DNA of 64,000 nt from the NCBI GenBank assembly GCA_031366605.1, contig JANLOO010000035.1:20806-84805 (forward strand). Direction: 5' to 3'. Shown here in pieces: positions 39,753 to 48,452 of this stretch (its first letter is position 1; every line of letters begins with the position of its first letter). Under the pieces are notes generated by a model. The model ran no database searches. It was not told the DNA's origin and saw only the letters and a list, made by a program, of their open reading frames with translations. Made by a program: the position numbers and the translations under genes. This DNA comes from CALMEC01 sp031366605 (GTDB taxonomy: Bacteria > Actinomycetota > Thermoleophilia > Miltoncostaeales > Miltoncostaeaceae).

Positions 39753-41929
39753 GCAAGCGCCTCCGGGATCGCGCGTTCGTAGGCATTGCCGGCGTCCGCG
39801 ACGGCGACGCTGACCCGTGTGTGGCCGACTTGGATCGCGATGTGATCGCCGCCGACGACACCCAGACACGCGACGGGCAGATCTCCGGCCAGCTCACGCA
39901 GGTCATGCTCGACGTCGGGGCGGCAGCTGACGACGACGCGTCCTCCACACTCACCGAACAGCGCCACGTCGTCGCGTTCGGCAGGTGCGATCTGAGTGGT
40001 TGCGCCGATGCCGCCCCCGATCGCGGCTTCGGCGAGCGCCACCGCAAGCCCACCGGCCGAGACGTCGTGGGCGCTTACCAGCAGTCCGGCATCGGCCGCA
40101 TCGGCGAGCAGCCGACACAGGGAGACCTCGACCGCGGCGTCCGGTGGCGTGGGGTGGCCCTCTGCGCGACCCAGGTACTCGCTGCCGTCCAGGCGCGGTT
40201 CGCCGGAGCCCACGAGCAGCACGACATCGCCCTCCTGCGAGAACGCGTGACCGACGCTTCGCGCCGCGTCTTCGAGCAGTCCCACCATGCCCACCACCGG
40301 CGTTGGAAAGATGATCCGCGCTGCGCTCTCATTGTAGAGCGACACGTTTCCGCTGACGACAGGCGTGCCGAGTGCCCGGCAGGCATCCGACATTCCCGCG
40401 ATGGCCTGCGCCAAACGCCAACCCGTGTGGCCCTTCTCGGGGTTGGGGAAGTTGAGGCAGTTCGTGATCGCCGCCGGGCGGGCCCCGACGCACGCCACGT
40501 TGCGGGCTGCTTCGAACACCGCCGCCGCGCCGCCCGCCCGCGGATCGAGCTGGCAGTGGCGCTCGGCGCAGTCGGTCGTGACGGCGATGGCCCGGTTGGT
40601 TCCCGGCAGGCGCACGACCGCGGCGTCCCCGCCGGGACGACGGATCGTGTAGGCGCCGACCAGCTGATCGTATTGCTCGTAGACCCAGCGCTTGCTGGCG
40701 ACCGTGGGCTTGGCGAGCAGTGCCAGCCAGGCTGCGGCCAGATCGGCCGGCTCGGCGACGCTCGCCAGATCGAGTGGTACCGGTGCGGGCGCCGGGTTCT
40801 GCGGGACTTCGTACACGGGCGCATCGTCGGCCAGAAAGCGCGCAGGGATGTCGACGACGACCTCGCCACCCGCGGTCGCGGTGAGCCGGTCGCCCGCGGT
40901 GACCTCACCGATGTCGGTCGCGTCCAGGTCGAACCGGTCGCGACAGAGCGCGATGACGGTGTCCACGTCGTCGGGAGTCACCACGGCGAGCATCCGCTCC
41001 TGACTCTCGGACACCAGGATCTCGGCGGGCAACATGACGGCTTCGCGCAGGGGGATGCGATCCAGGTCGATCCGCAGGCCCAGCCCGCCCTTTGACGCCA
41101 TCTCGCTGGCCGCGCTGGTCAGCCCGGCGGCGCCCAGGTCCTGCAGCGCCACGAACAGACCGCGTTGGGCCAGGTCGGCGCAGCAGTCCATCAGCTTGCG
41201 CTCGGTGAACGGATCGCTGACCTGCACGGACGGCCGTTTGTCCTCGTCGTCGGACAACTCAGCCGAGGCCAACACGCTCGCGCCGCCGATGCCGTCGCGA
41301 CCCGTCTTGTTGCCGAACAACACCAGCCTGTTGCCGATGCCCTTGGCTGCGGCGCGCAAGATTCCGTCGTGGGGCAGGACCCCGATGCACATCGCGTTGA
41401 CAAGACACGAGTCCTCGTAGCAGTCGTCAAAGCCGACCTCACCGCCGACGGTCGGCACGCCGATGCAGTTGCCGTAGTGGCCGATGCCGGCCACCGCGCG
41501 TCGGAACAAGAACCGGCTTTTGGCGCTGGTCAGCTCGCCGAACCGCAACGAATCCAGCAATGCGATCGGTCGCGCGCCCATGGCGATGATGTCCCGCACG
41601 ATGCCGCCGACACCAGTGGCTGCGCCCTCAAACGGCTCTACTGCGCTGGGGTGGTTGTGGCTCTCGATCTTGAACGCGACGGCCATCCCGTCGCCGACAT
41701 CGATTGCGCCGGCGTTCTCGCCCGGGCCTTGCAGGATGTGCGGGCCCTCGCTGGGGAAGGCCCCGAGCAACGGCTTGGAGTGCTTGTACGAGCAGTGCTC
41801 GCTCCACATCAGGCTGAACATCACCAGCTCGGGATCCGTGGGCTCCCGACCGAGCAGCTCGGGGATGCGCTCGGCCTCCCAGTCGGTCAGGCCGAGCTGG
41901 CGGTGGCGTGGAAGCGCTTCGGTGCTCAC
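39749..41929 (-). CDS. purL: FGAM synthase subunit PurL (small type)
   Basis: ATP-dependent synthetase subunit that converts FGAR to FGAM using ammonia from PurQ. Its 726 residues are the small PurL form that needs separate PurQ and PurS, both encoded next to it. Visible motifs are MWSEHCSYKHSK, KIESHNHPSAVEPFEGAATGVGG, DLGAAGLTSAASEMA and the second-half repeat HDVSAGGLAVALAEAA. The start overlaps the purQ stop by four bases. Confidence 0.97.
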   Translation of the reverse strand: MSTEALPRHRQLGLTDWEAERIPELLGREPTDPELVMFSLMWSEHCSYKHSKPLLGAFPSEGPHILQGPGENAGAIDVGDGMAVAFKIESHNHPSAVEPFEGAATGVGGIVRDIIAMGARPIALLDSLRFGELTSAKSRFLFRRAVAGIGHYGNCIGVPTVGGEVGFDDCYEDSCLVNAMCIGVLPHDGILRAAAKGIGNRLVLFGNKTGRDGIGGASVLASAELSDDEDKRPSVQVSDPFTERKLMDCCADLAQRGLFVALQDLGAAGLTSAASEMASKGGLGLRIDLDRIPLREAVMLPAEILVSESQERMLAVVTPDDVDTVIALCRDRFDLDATDIGEVTAGDRLTATAGGEVVVDIPARFLADDAPVYEVPQNPAPAPVPLDLASVAEPADLAAAWLALLAKPTVASKRWVYEQYDQLVGAYTIRRPGGDAAVVRLPGTNRAIAVTTDCAERHCQLDPRAGGAAAVFEAARNVACVGARPAAITNCLNFPNPEKGHTGWRLAQAIAGMSDACRALGTPVVSGNVSLYNESAARIIFPTPVVGMVGLLEDAARSVGHAFSQEGDVVLLVGSGEPRLDGSEYLGRAEGHPTPPDAAVEVSLCRLLADAADAGLLVSAHDVSAGGLAVALAEAAIGGGIGATTQIAPAERDDVALFGECGGRVVVSCRPDVEHDLRELAGDLPVACLGVVGGDHIAIQVGHTRVSVAVADAGNAYERAIPEALA

Positions 41930-42594
41930 GCGCCCACGCTCACGGCGCCGACCAGCGCGTCGAAGACCACGCGCCCGTCGTCTGAACCCACGAGTGGATC
42001 ACATGCACATTCGGGGTGGGGCATCATCCCCAGCACGTTGCCCTCGTGGTTGGCGATGCCCGCGATCCGTTCGTGTGATCCGGTGGGGTTGGTCTCGTCG
42101 TAGCGGAACACGACGCGCCCCGTCGTCGGATCGCCGAACCAGGCCCCGTCGTGGTTCTTGATCGGGATCGAACGCTGCGCCCCCGACGCCAATGCGCCGG
42201 TCCACCCGGTCGCGTCGTCATCGACCTGCAGCGTCACCTGGCGACAGATGAAGCTGAGGCCCCGGTTGGGCCGCAGGACACCCGGCAAGAGACCCGCCTC
42301 ACACAAGATCTGGAACCCGTTGCAGATGCCGAGCACGCGGCCACCGTCGGCGGCGAAGCGAATGACCGCCTGCATGATCGGTGCGCGGCTGGCGATGGCC
42401 CCGCAGCGCAGGTGATCACCGTACGAGAACCCGCCGGGCAGCACGACCGCCGTCGTGCCGACGGGCAGTGCCTCGTCCTTGTGGTGGACCAGCGTCGCGT
42501 CGGCGCCTGCTTGCGCAGCGGCACGAGCGGCCGAGTCATGGTCCAATGAGCCGGGGAACTTGACGACGGCGACGGTCGGGCGAACGGTCGTCAC
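41926..42594 (-). CDS. purQ: FGAM synthase glutaminase subunit
   Basis: Class-I glutamine amidotransferase of 222 residues. The nucleophile Cys lies in VLGICNGFQ, and the His and Glu of the triad in MMPHPE near the end. VVLPGGFSYGDHLRCGAIA and KNHDGAWF are typical PurQ segments. It supplies ammonia to PurL, with which it overlaps by four bases; it also overlaps purS. Confidence 0.97.
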   Translation of the reverse strand: MTTVRPTVAVVKFPGSLDHDSAARAAAQAGADATLVHHKDEALPVGTTAVVLPGGFSYGDHLRCGAIASRAPIMQAVIRFAADGGRVLGICNGFQILCEAGLLPGVLRPNRGLSFICRQVTLQVDDDATGWTGALASGAQRSIPIKNHDGAWFGDPTTGRVVFRYDETNPTGSHERIAGIANHEGNVLGMMPHPECACDPLVGSDDGRVVFDALVGAVSVGA

Positions 42595-42824
42595 CCGGCC
42601 TCGACCTCGTAGTCCTCGATCAGGCGGTTGACCAGCAGCCGGTCACACATGGCGTGGGCCTGTGCGACGGGGTCGTCACCGTTGATCTCGAGCGCGATCC
42701 GCTTGCCGATCCGGACATCACCCAGGTCGTCGAAGCCCAGCTGATGGAGGGCCCCCGCGACGGCCTGCCCCTGCGGGTCGAGCGTCTCGGTACGGGGCAT
42801 GACGGTGACGACGACGCGGGTCAT
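42591..42824 (-). CDS. purS: FGAM synthase subunit PurS
   Basis: Small subunit of 77 residues that bridges PurL and PurQ. The opening MTRVVVTVMPRTETLDPQGQAV and the IGKRIALEIN centre match the family. I chose ATG 42824 because it overlaps the purC stop as ATGA, with AGGAG nine bases upstream; an ATG three codons earlier has no such support. Confidence 0.95.
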   Translation of the reverse strand: MTRVVVTVMPRTETLDPQGQAVAGALHQLGFDDLGDVRIGKRIALEINGDDPVAQAHAMCDRLLVNRLIEDYEVEAG

Positions 42825-43699
42825 ACGTTGCACTCCTGAATCCAGGTGTCGAGGCTTCGGCCGGTGATCCGCACGTACGCCTCCCGGTAGCGGCCCTGGG
42901 TGCCGGTCACGACGTCAGCGGGCAGCTCAGGTCCGGGCGGCGTGTGGTCCCAGCCGCTCTGGTCGAGCCAATCGCGGACGTACTGCTTGTCAAAGGACGG
43001 GGGGCTCGTGTCGAGGACGTGTTCGTCGGCGGGCCAGAAACGCGACGAGTCGGGTGTGACGGCCTCGTCGCCCAGTACCAGCCGGCCGGTGTGATCGCGG
43101 CCCAACTCGAACTTGGTGTCGGCCAGGATGATTCCCGCCTCGGCGCAGCGCGCGGCGGCGTGGGTGTACAGGGCGATCGCGATGCGCTCAGCCTCCACGA
43201 ACAGGTCGGCGCCGACCATGTCGGCGGCCTCGGCGCGCGTGATGTTCTCGTCATGTCCGGAGTGGGCCTTGGTCGCCGGCGTGAAGATCGGCGCGGGCAG
43301 CCGCTCGGCCTGACGCAGCCCGGGTGGCAGCGCGTGACCGCACACGACGCCGGTGTCGCGGTAGTCGCGCCAGCCCGACCCGGCCAGGTGGCCGCGGACG
43401 ACGCACTCGATGGGCAACATCTCGAGGCGTCGCACCACCATCGTGCGCCCGGCGAACTCGGGAGTCCGGACCTCTTCGGGAACGTCGGCAAGGCGCGCCG
43501 AGATCAGGTGGTTCGGCACGATGCCGGTGGTCTCGGCGAACCAGTGGGCCGAGAGCCCGGTGAGGACGCGCCCTTTGTCGGGGATCAGCGTCGGCATGAC
43601 CACGTCGTACGCGCTGATGCGGTCGCTGGTGAGCATCAGCAGCCGGTCGTCGCCGAGGTCATGGACTTCGCGGACCTTGCCCTGGACGAGGAGCTGCAC
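42821..43699 (-). CDS. purC: SAICAR synthase
   Basis: Joins CAIR and aspartate with ATP. The 292 residues show GKVREVHDLGDDRLLMLTSDRISAYD, the LPIECVVRGHLAGSGWRDY region, and DTKFELGRD with LGDEAVTPDSSRFW. It starts with GTG. TACACT six bases upstream on the minus strand suggests a leaderless promoter, so the run purC to purH probably has its own promoter separate from purD-purB. purE and purK, needed to make its substrate, are not in the window. Confidence 0.97.
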   Translation of the reverse strand: MQLLVQGKVREVHDLGDDRLLMLTSDRISAYDVVMPTLIPDKGRVLTGLSAHWFAETTGIVPNHLISARLADVPEEVRTPEFAGRTMVVRRLEMLPIECVVRGHLAGSGWRDYRDTGVVCGHALPPGLRQAERLPAPIFTPATKAHSGHDENITRAEAADMVGADLFVEAERIAIALYTHAAARCAEAGIILADTKFELGRDHTGRLVLGDEAVTPDSSRFWPADEHVLDTSPPSFDKQYVRDWLDQSGWDHTPPGPELPADVVTGTQGRYREAYVRITGRSLDTWIQECNV

Positions 43700-43705
43700 C
43701 CAAGG

Positions 43706-43711
43706 AGTGTA
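43706..43711 (-). promoter_or_regulatory. -10 box TACACT before purC
   Basis: On the minus strand TACACT ends six bases before the purC GTG. This would be the main promoter of purCSQLFMNH. No good -35 box is visible. Confidence 0.5.
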
Positions 43712-43817
43712 CCCCGCCGACCCGGGGCGACGACCGAGACGACGCCGGGGGTGCGCGCTCGTTGCGAGGTTGGGGTCGAATGGCCCAGACCCTCATGCCG
43801 AACGCCAAGCCTGTCGA

Positions 43818-43823
43818 TACCAT
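43818..43823 (+). promoter_or_regulatory. -10 box TACCAT, leaderless start
   Basis: TACCAT ends four bases before ATG 43828. Confidence 0.35.
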
Positions 43824-43827
43824 CTGT

Positions 43828-44109
43828 ATGGAATCAGCCGCAGCGAAACACCGACCTGACACCACCCCGGCCGCGGGCGCGATGGAGTCGCTCGAACGCG
43901 TGCTGGGTGAGCATTGGGGTCGCGCGATGTGGGTCGACGCCTGCCAGCGCGCCGGAGTGTCGCCTCGATCCGCCCACTCAGTCGGCGAGCTTCGCCGCAT
44001 CGCGGCCGAGCTGACCGAGGTTCCGGGCCCTGCTGCCGTGATCGGGCGAACCCTCGGCGGTCAGATCACCGTCTACGAGGGCCTGACGAGAGACCGTCCC
44101 GGATCGTAG
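43828..44109 (+). CDS. Uncharacterised 93-residue protein
   Basis: I do not recognise it. From ATG 43828 the protein begins with a polar Ala/Pro stretch, then has a compact region: MESLERVLGEHWGRAMWVDA, a possible helix-turn-helix (CQRAGVSPRSAHSVGELRRIAAEL), and a last strand pair (AAVIGRTLGGQITVYEGL). It lacks membrane segments. An in-frame ATG at 43882 would give a 75-residue core. It lies on the plus strand between purC and the toxin-antitoxin pair, with its own possible leaderless promoter. Confidence 0.5.
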   Translation: MESAAAKHRPDTTPAAGAMESLERVLGEHWGRAMWVDACQRAGVSPRSAHSVGELRRIAAELTEVPGPAAVIGRTLGGQITVYEGLTRDRPGS

Positions 44110-44160
44110 TCCCGTGCGATGGACGCGCGGTCCTCAGGTGGCTCCGAGCACCGACGCTGA

Positions 44161-44166
44161 TATCAT
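44161..44166 (+). promoter_or_regulatory. -10 box TATCAT before antitoxin
   Basis: TATCAT ends six bases before ATG 44173 and differs from TATAAT at positions 4 and 5. It fits a leaderless antitoxin-toxin transcript. Confidence 0.5.
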
Positions 44167-44172
44167 GATGGC

Positions 44173-44409
44173 ATGAAGCGAATCGTGATCCAGGCAGAAC
44201 CGGAACTGCTGGACCGGGCGCGGGCACGTGCGTCGCAACGTGGGGTGAGCGTCGCCCAGGTATTTCGGGACGCGCTCGAACGCGATCTCGGTGATGGATC
44301 ACCTCCGCCCGTGCCGCGGTCACTTGGCGTCGGGGCATCGGGTCGCGGGGATCTTTCATTGCGGGCGGGCGACGACGACGAATTCGTGCCAAGGCCATCG
44401 CGCTCGTAG
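44173..44409 (+). CDS. Ribbon-helix-helix antitoxin
   Basis: Protein of 78 residues. The first 42 form a ribbon-helix-helix unit: strand KRIVIQAEPELL, helix DRARARASQRG, turn VSVAQ and helix VFRDALERDLG, as in CopG/VapB-type DNA-binding antitoxins. The acidic, proline-rich C-terminus (LSLRAGDDDEFVPRP) probably wraps the toxin. The gene overlaps the toxin reading frame, which is typical for such pairs. It should repress its own promoter at 44161. Confidence 0.8.
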   Translation: MKRIVIQAEPELLDRARARASQRGVSVAQVFRDALERDLGDGSPPPVPRSLGVGASGRGDLSLRAGDDDEFVPRPSRS

Positions 44410-44810
44410 TCGACACGGGTCCGCTGGTGGGTGCGCTGGATCGCAGCGACGATCATCATCACGTGTGCGCGGTGCTTCTGCGCGACGCCACCGAGCGGCG
44501 GGTCATTCCCGCCCCCGTGCTGGTCGAAGTCGACTACTTCTGCAGCCTCATCGGACCGTCGGTCTTTCCGGCGCTGCTTTCGGACATCGAGTCGGGCGCG
44601 TATGAGGTGGAGGATCTCCGACCCGACGACTACACACGCGTCGGCGAGCTCATGGAGCGCTATTCGGATCTCCGCGTCGGTTTTGTCGACGCGGCGGTTC
44701 TCGCCATCGTGGAACGCCTTGGGGAGCGCAAGCTCGCGACGATCGACCGACGCCATTTCAGCGCAATGCGCCCCGTCCACATCGCCGCGTTGGAACTCGT
44801 CCCCCACTGA
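44397..44810 (+). CDS. PIN-domain toxin (VapC-like) without a standard start codon
   Basis: Ribonuclease-type PIN domain of about 137 residues. The first strand and acidic residue are IALVVDTGPLVGALDRSDDHH; then come LVEVDYF, GFVDAAVLAIVERLG and TIDRRHF, giving the four conserved acidic positions. The conserved VDTG lies before every ATG, GTG, TTG or CTG in this frame. The first standard codon, GTG 44427, would remove the catalytic Asp. I therefore place the start at ATC 44397; a -1 frameshift from the antitoxin frame is an alternative. It would cleave RNA when freed from the antitoxin. Confidence 0.75.
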   Translation: MALVVDTGPLVGALDRSDDHHHVCAVLLRDATERRVIPAPVLVEVDYFCSLIGPSVFPALLSDIESGAYEVEDLRPDDYTRVGELMERYSDLRVGFVDAAVLAIVERLGERKLATIDRRHFSAMRPVHIAALELVPH

Positions 44811-45020
44811 CGCCGCGCGTGGGATGGCGCGCCAGGCGGATGAGCACCCGAGCAGGCGGAGTGCGACACGTCCCCGCCAATGGGCCCTCACCGCGTTCTT
44901 GGTCATCCGATCTCATCGTCCGACTGGTGTCGGATCACGACGACCGGGCTTGCACGCCCACCATCCCCCCGTTTGGGCCGACCTCGAGGCGGCCCACCCG
45001 AGGCTCTGGCTCCACGCCGG

Positions 45021-46607
45021 TCAGTCGCGAATCAGCCGGTAGTAGCGTCGTTCGAAGGGGGCGGGCTCCGGCGTCGGAGGCGGCTCGTGGTCGGGCGTGA
45101 TGGAGACGTGATGCTCGACGGCAAGGTGGGTCAACGTCGCGATGAAATGCGTGGGGGTGGGACGGTCGACATTTTGCCCGGCGACCCGTTCGTACAGCGT
45201 TGACTCGCGCACCGGCTCCCCTGCGGAGCGCAGCGCGGCGATGATCGCACTGCGCAGCGGGACATCCAGGTGCGGCTCCTGTACCGGTGCTCCGGCCGCC
45301 GCGCTGCCGGGCCCGAGTGCCTTGAGCCGGTCCATCACGGTGCCGGCATGGCGGATGTACCAGCTGGGATCCATCAGCTCGTTGAGCGCGGCGGTGTTGA
45401 TCACCGCCGTCACGTCGGCGTCATCGGCCAGCAGCTCGCGCAGGTGACGGCCGTCGTCCCAGGCGCGCATGGCGTTGCGCTGCACCAGGGAGTACGCGTC
45501 CTCGCGGGTCAGACCGCGCTCGACCAGACCCAGCAGGACCCGCTGGCTGAACACCAGGCCATGTGAGGAGTCGAGCACCGCCTGCATGCGTTCGGGTGAG
45601 ATGACGAGGCCGTCGACCAGGCGGCGGGTCGTGGCCAGCAGGTAGTCCAGCAGGATGGTGGCGTCCGGCAGGATCACGCGCTCCACCGACGAGTGGCTGA
45701 TGTCGCGCTCATGCCACAGGGCAACGTCTTCGAGCGCTGCCACCGCGTGGCCGCGAATGACGCGGGCCAGGCCGCTGATGCGCTCGGCGGTGATGGGGTT
45801 GCGCTTGTGGGGCATCGCGCTGGAGCCCTTCTGCCCTTTGGTGAACGCCTCCTCAGCTTCGCGGAGTTCGGTGCGCTGCAGGTGGCGCAGCTCCGTCGCG
45901 AGGCGGTCGAGTGAGCTTGCCGCGACCGCCAGGGCGGCCACCATCTCGGCGTGCCGGTCACGGGCCACGACCTGGGTGGCGCTCGGCTCGGCCGTCAGGC
46001 CCAGCTCGTCCATGACCTCGGCCTCCAGCTCGGGGGCCAACATCGCGTAGGTCCCGACGGCGCCCGAGAGCTTGCCGATCGCGACTCCTGCGAACGCCCG
46101 CGCCAGGCGCTCCTCGTTGCGGCGGCTTTCGAACGCGAAGCCCGCGAGTTTGAGGCCGAACGTGGTGGGCTCGGCGTGGATGCCGTGGGTGCGCCCGACA
46201 CACAGCGTGTCGGCGTGCTCCAACGCGCGGGTGATCAATGTCTGCGTCAGGGCCGCCTGTTCGCGCAGCAGGATCCGTCCCGCGTGTTTGAGCGCGACGC
46301 CCAGGCCCGTGTCCAGCACGTCGGATGAGGTCATGCCGTAGTGGACCCACCGCGACGCCGGGCCGATGTGCTCGGCGACATCGGTCAGAAACGCCACGAC
46401 GTCGTGGTTGGTCGTCTTCTCGATCTCGAGCGTGCGCTCGACTGAGAACCCGGCCTTGGCCTCGATCTGGGCCAAGTCGTCGGCTGGGACCACGCCGGCA
46501 CGCGACCATGCGCGGCAGACCGCCAGCTCGACGTCGAGCCAACGTTGGAGTTTGGCCTCCTCGGTCCAGATCGCGTTCATCTCGGGTCGTGAGTAGCGAG
46601 TGATCAT
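45021..46607 (-). CDS. purB: Adenylosuccinate lyase with C-terminal extension
   Basis: Cleaves SAICAR to AICAR and adenylosuccinate to AMP. The family part (residues 1-435) has MITRYSRPEMNAIWTEEAK, the catalytic THGIHAEPTTFG and the signature SSAMPHKRNP. About 92 extra residues follow, residues 437-528. They include two helices and a beta pair (PLRSAIIAALRSAGEPVRES and HFIATLTHLAVEHHV) that resemble a winged-helix domain, and end in a Pro-rich linker and YYRLIRD. Typical enzymes are ~430-480 residues, so the extension is unusual. The ATG overlaps the purD stop. Confidence 0.95.
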   Translation of the reverse strand: MITRYSRPEMNAIWTEEAKLQRWLDVELAVCRAWSRAGVVPADDLAQIEAKAGFSVERTLEIEKTTNHDVVAFLTDVAEHIGPASRWVHYGMTSSDVLDTGLGVALKHAGRILLREQAALTQTLITRALEHADTLCVGRTHGIHAEPTTFGLKLAGFAFESRRNEERLARAFAGVAIGKLSGAVGTYAMLAPELEAEVMDELGLTAEPSATQVVARDRHAEMVAALAVAASSLDRLATELRHLQRTELREAEEAFTKGQKGSSAMPHKRNPITAERISGLARVIRGHAVAALEDVALWHERDISHSSVERVILPDATILLDYLLATTRRLVDGLVISPERMQAVLDSSHGLVFSQRVLLGLVERGLTREDAYSLVQRNAMRAWDDGRHLRELLADDADVTAVINTAALNELMDPSWYIRHAGTVMDRLKALGPGSAAAGAPVQEPHLDVPLRSAIIAALRSAGEPVRESTLYERVAGQNVDRPTPTHFIATLTHLAVEHHVSITPDHEPPPTPEPAPFERRYYRLIRD

Positions 46608-47860
46608 GCGCCGATGTCCCGGCGCAACTGGCGCCCGTCGAATTGGATGAGGTCTGCGCCTGTGTATGCGCGTTGTCGTGCGGTGGGGACATCGGGGCCT
46701 CGAGCGGCGACCGCCAGCACGCGTCCGCCGGAGGTCACGATATTTCCGCCTGCGTCGGTCGCGGTGCCTGCGTGCAGCACCTGAGCGCCGGTGGCCGAGG
46801 CGGCGTCGAGTCCCTCGATGACGTCTCCGGCACGTGGTTCTCCGGGGTAGCCGTACGCGGCCAGCACGACGGCCACGCACGGCTCGGGTGACAGGCGCAG
46901 CGGGCGCTCCTGGAGCGCGCCGTCGGCGGCGGCGACCAGCACCTCGACCAGGTCTTCATCGACCCGCGGCAGCAAACACTGGGTCTCGGGATCCCCAAAC
47001 CGACAGTTGAACTCGATGACCTTCGGGCCGTCGGCCGTCAACATCAAGCCCGCGTAGAGGACCCCGGTGAACGGCGTACCACGGCGCGCCATCTCGACGA
47101 TGACCGGGCGGTGGACCATCTCGACGATCGCGTCCGCGAGCTCGTCAGAGACATCGGCCGGAGGTGAGATCGATCCCATCCCGCCGGTGTTGGGCCCGGT
47201 GTTTCCCTCACCGATCGGCTTGTAGTCGCGCGCAGGTGGGAGCCGGACGAGGCGCGTGCCGTCACTGAAGGCAAGCAATGAGACCTCGGGGCCCGACATG
47301 CCGGCTTCGACGACGACGCTGGCGCCGGCGTCGCCGAAGGCACGCGCGTCGAGGCAGGCGGTCAGGGCATCGCCGGCTTCGTCGGCGGTGTGGGCGACCA
47401 CCACGCCCTTGCCTGCTGCGAGCCCGTCGGCCTTGATCGCGACCGGGAGCCCGAGGCGCGCGACCGCCGTCATGCCCTGCGCGACATCGGTCACCGTCTC
47501 GTACGCAGCGGTCGGAACCCCGGCGGCCGTCATGACCTCCTTGGCGAATGCCTTGCTGCCCTCGAGTTGCGCAGCCGCCCCGGATGGGCCGAACACGCGC
47601 AGGCCGGCAGCGCGCAGGGTGTCGGCAAGCCCCGCGACCAGCGGTGCTTCGGGACCGACGACGACGAGGTCGATGTCGTGGGCTCGGGCCAGTGCGACAA
47701 TGCCATCGTGATCGTCGATCGCGACGTCGGCGATTTCCACGTCACGGGCGATGCCGGCGTTGCCAGGCGCGCACACGACAATGTGCCCATGGCGTCGTGC
47801 GGCAAGCGCGAGCGCATGCTCACGCCCGCCTCCTCCGACGATCAGAACGTTGCGGCCCAC
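46604..47860 (-). CDS. purD: Phosphoribosylamine-glycine ligase
   Basis: Joins phosphoribosylamine and glycine with ATP. The 418 residues show NVLIVGGGGREHAL, GPEAPLVAGLAD, KADGLAAGKGVVV, the GNTGPNTGGMGSISP loop and EFNCRFGDPETQ. I chose GTG 47860, which gives the usual short N-terminus; TAGGGT lies eight bases upstream on the minus strand, so the mRNA may be almost leaderless. An ATG at 47881 would add seven residues (MPVGFIH). It begins the purine cluster, with purB overlapping downstream. Confidence 0.95.
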   Translation of the reverse strand: MGRNVLIVGGGGREHALALAARRHGHIVVCAPGNAGIARDVEIADVAIDDHDGIVALARAHDIDLVVVGPEAPLVAGLADTLRAAGLRVFGPSGAAAQLEGSKAFAKEVMTAAGVPTAAYETVTDVAQGMTAVARLGLPVAIKADGLAAGKGVVVAHTADEAGDALTACLDARAFGDAGASVVVEAGMSGPEVSLLAFSDGTRLVRLPPARDYKPIGEGNTGPNTGGMGSISPPADVSDELADAIVEMVHRPVIVEMARRGTPFTGVLYAGLMLTADGPKVIEFNCRFGDPETQCLLPRVDEDLVEVLVAAADGALQERPLRLSPEPCVAVVLAAYGYPGEPRAGDVIEGLDAASATGAQVLHAGTATDAGGNIVTSGGRVLAVAARGPDVPTARQRAYTGADLIQFDGRQLRRDIGA

Positions 47861-47905
47861 GTGGATGAACCCTACCGGCACATGCCGACTCGCGCCGCTC
47901 GACGC

Positions 47906-48397
47906 CTACTGGTCTCGGTGCGTGTTCTTGCCGCTGCCGGAGTCGCCGTGATCCCCAGAGTCCCGTGTACCGCCTTCCGGCGACCGGTCATCGCCTCGGG
48001 TCACTGTCACCGGCGTCGACGGTTGTGCCGTCGGGGTTGGCTCAACCGGGATGCCCGGTGGTTGGGCGGGTGCGGTGCGGGGGGTACGTGCCGGGGTTTG
48101 CCGACGTCCGATTGCAGGAGGTGCGCCGCGCCGCCGCGCCGTTGCCCGCCGGTTGGCGTGAGTGGACGTCTGCGTCGCGGCAACCGTGACCGGGTCAGGC
48201 GCTGCTGCGGGTGGTGGCGACGACGACACTGGTGTCGGCGTGGGCGCGACCGTTCGGAGGATCGCCGCCGGTGTGGCGCCGACCGTCGTCGCCGTGGTGT
48301 ACCGGAACAGGATTGCGTTGGCCGCAACCGTCACGATGACGAGCGTGGCGACGACGATCGCCGCACGGATCAGCTGTACGCGTGTCTGGGACCTCAT
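47906..48397 (-). CDS. Anchored Pro/Thr/Ala-rich protein, paralogue 1
   Basis: Protein of 163 residues with one N-terminal membrane helix (AAIVVATLVIVTVAANAILFRY) and a long unstructured tail. The tail is rich in Pro, Thr, Ala and Arg (TVAPTPTPVSSSPPPAAAP, then ARRRGAPPAIGRR) and ends in a Gly/Asp/His patch (SGDHGDSGSGKNTHRDQ). The same layout occurs in the next two genes, all on the minus strand and pointing away from the two-component system at 49555. Function unknown. A cell-wall spacer or metal-binding tail is possible. Confidence 0.6.
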   Translation of the reverse strand: MRSQTRVQLIRAAIVVATLVIVTVAANAILFRYTTATTVGATPAAILRTVAPTPTPVSSSPPPAAAPDPVTVAATQTSTHANRRATARRRGAPPAIGRRQTPARTPRTAPAQPPGIPVEPTPTAQPSTPVTVTRGDDRSPEGGTRDSGDHGDSGSGKNTHRDQ

Positions 48398-48452
48398 GCA
48401 TCAAATGACGTGTGGTGGCCGGTCGTCTTACGCGGGAGTTACAAGATCCTCA

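Noticed and set aside
39695..41095. A 466-codon open frame on the plus strand
   Set aside because: It is antisense to purL and purF; composition is that of a shadow frame.
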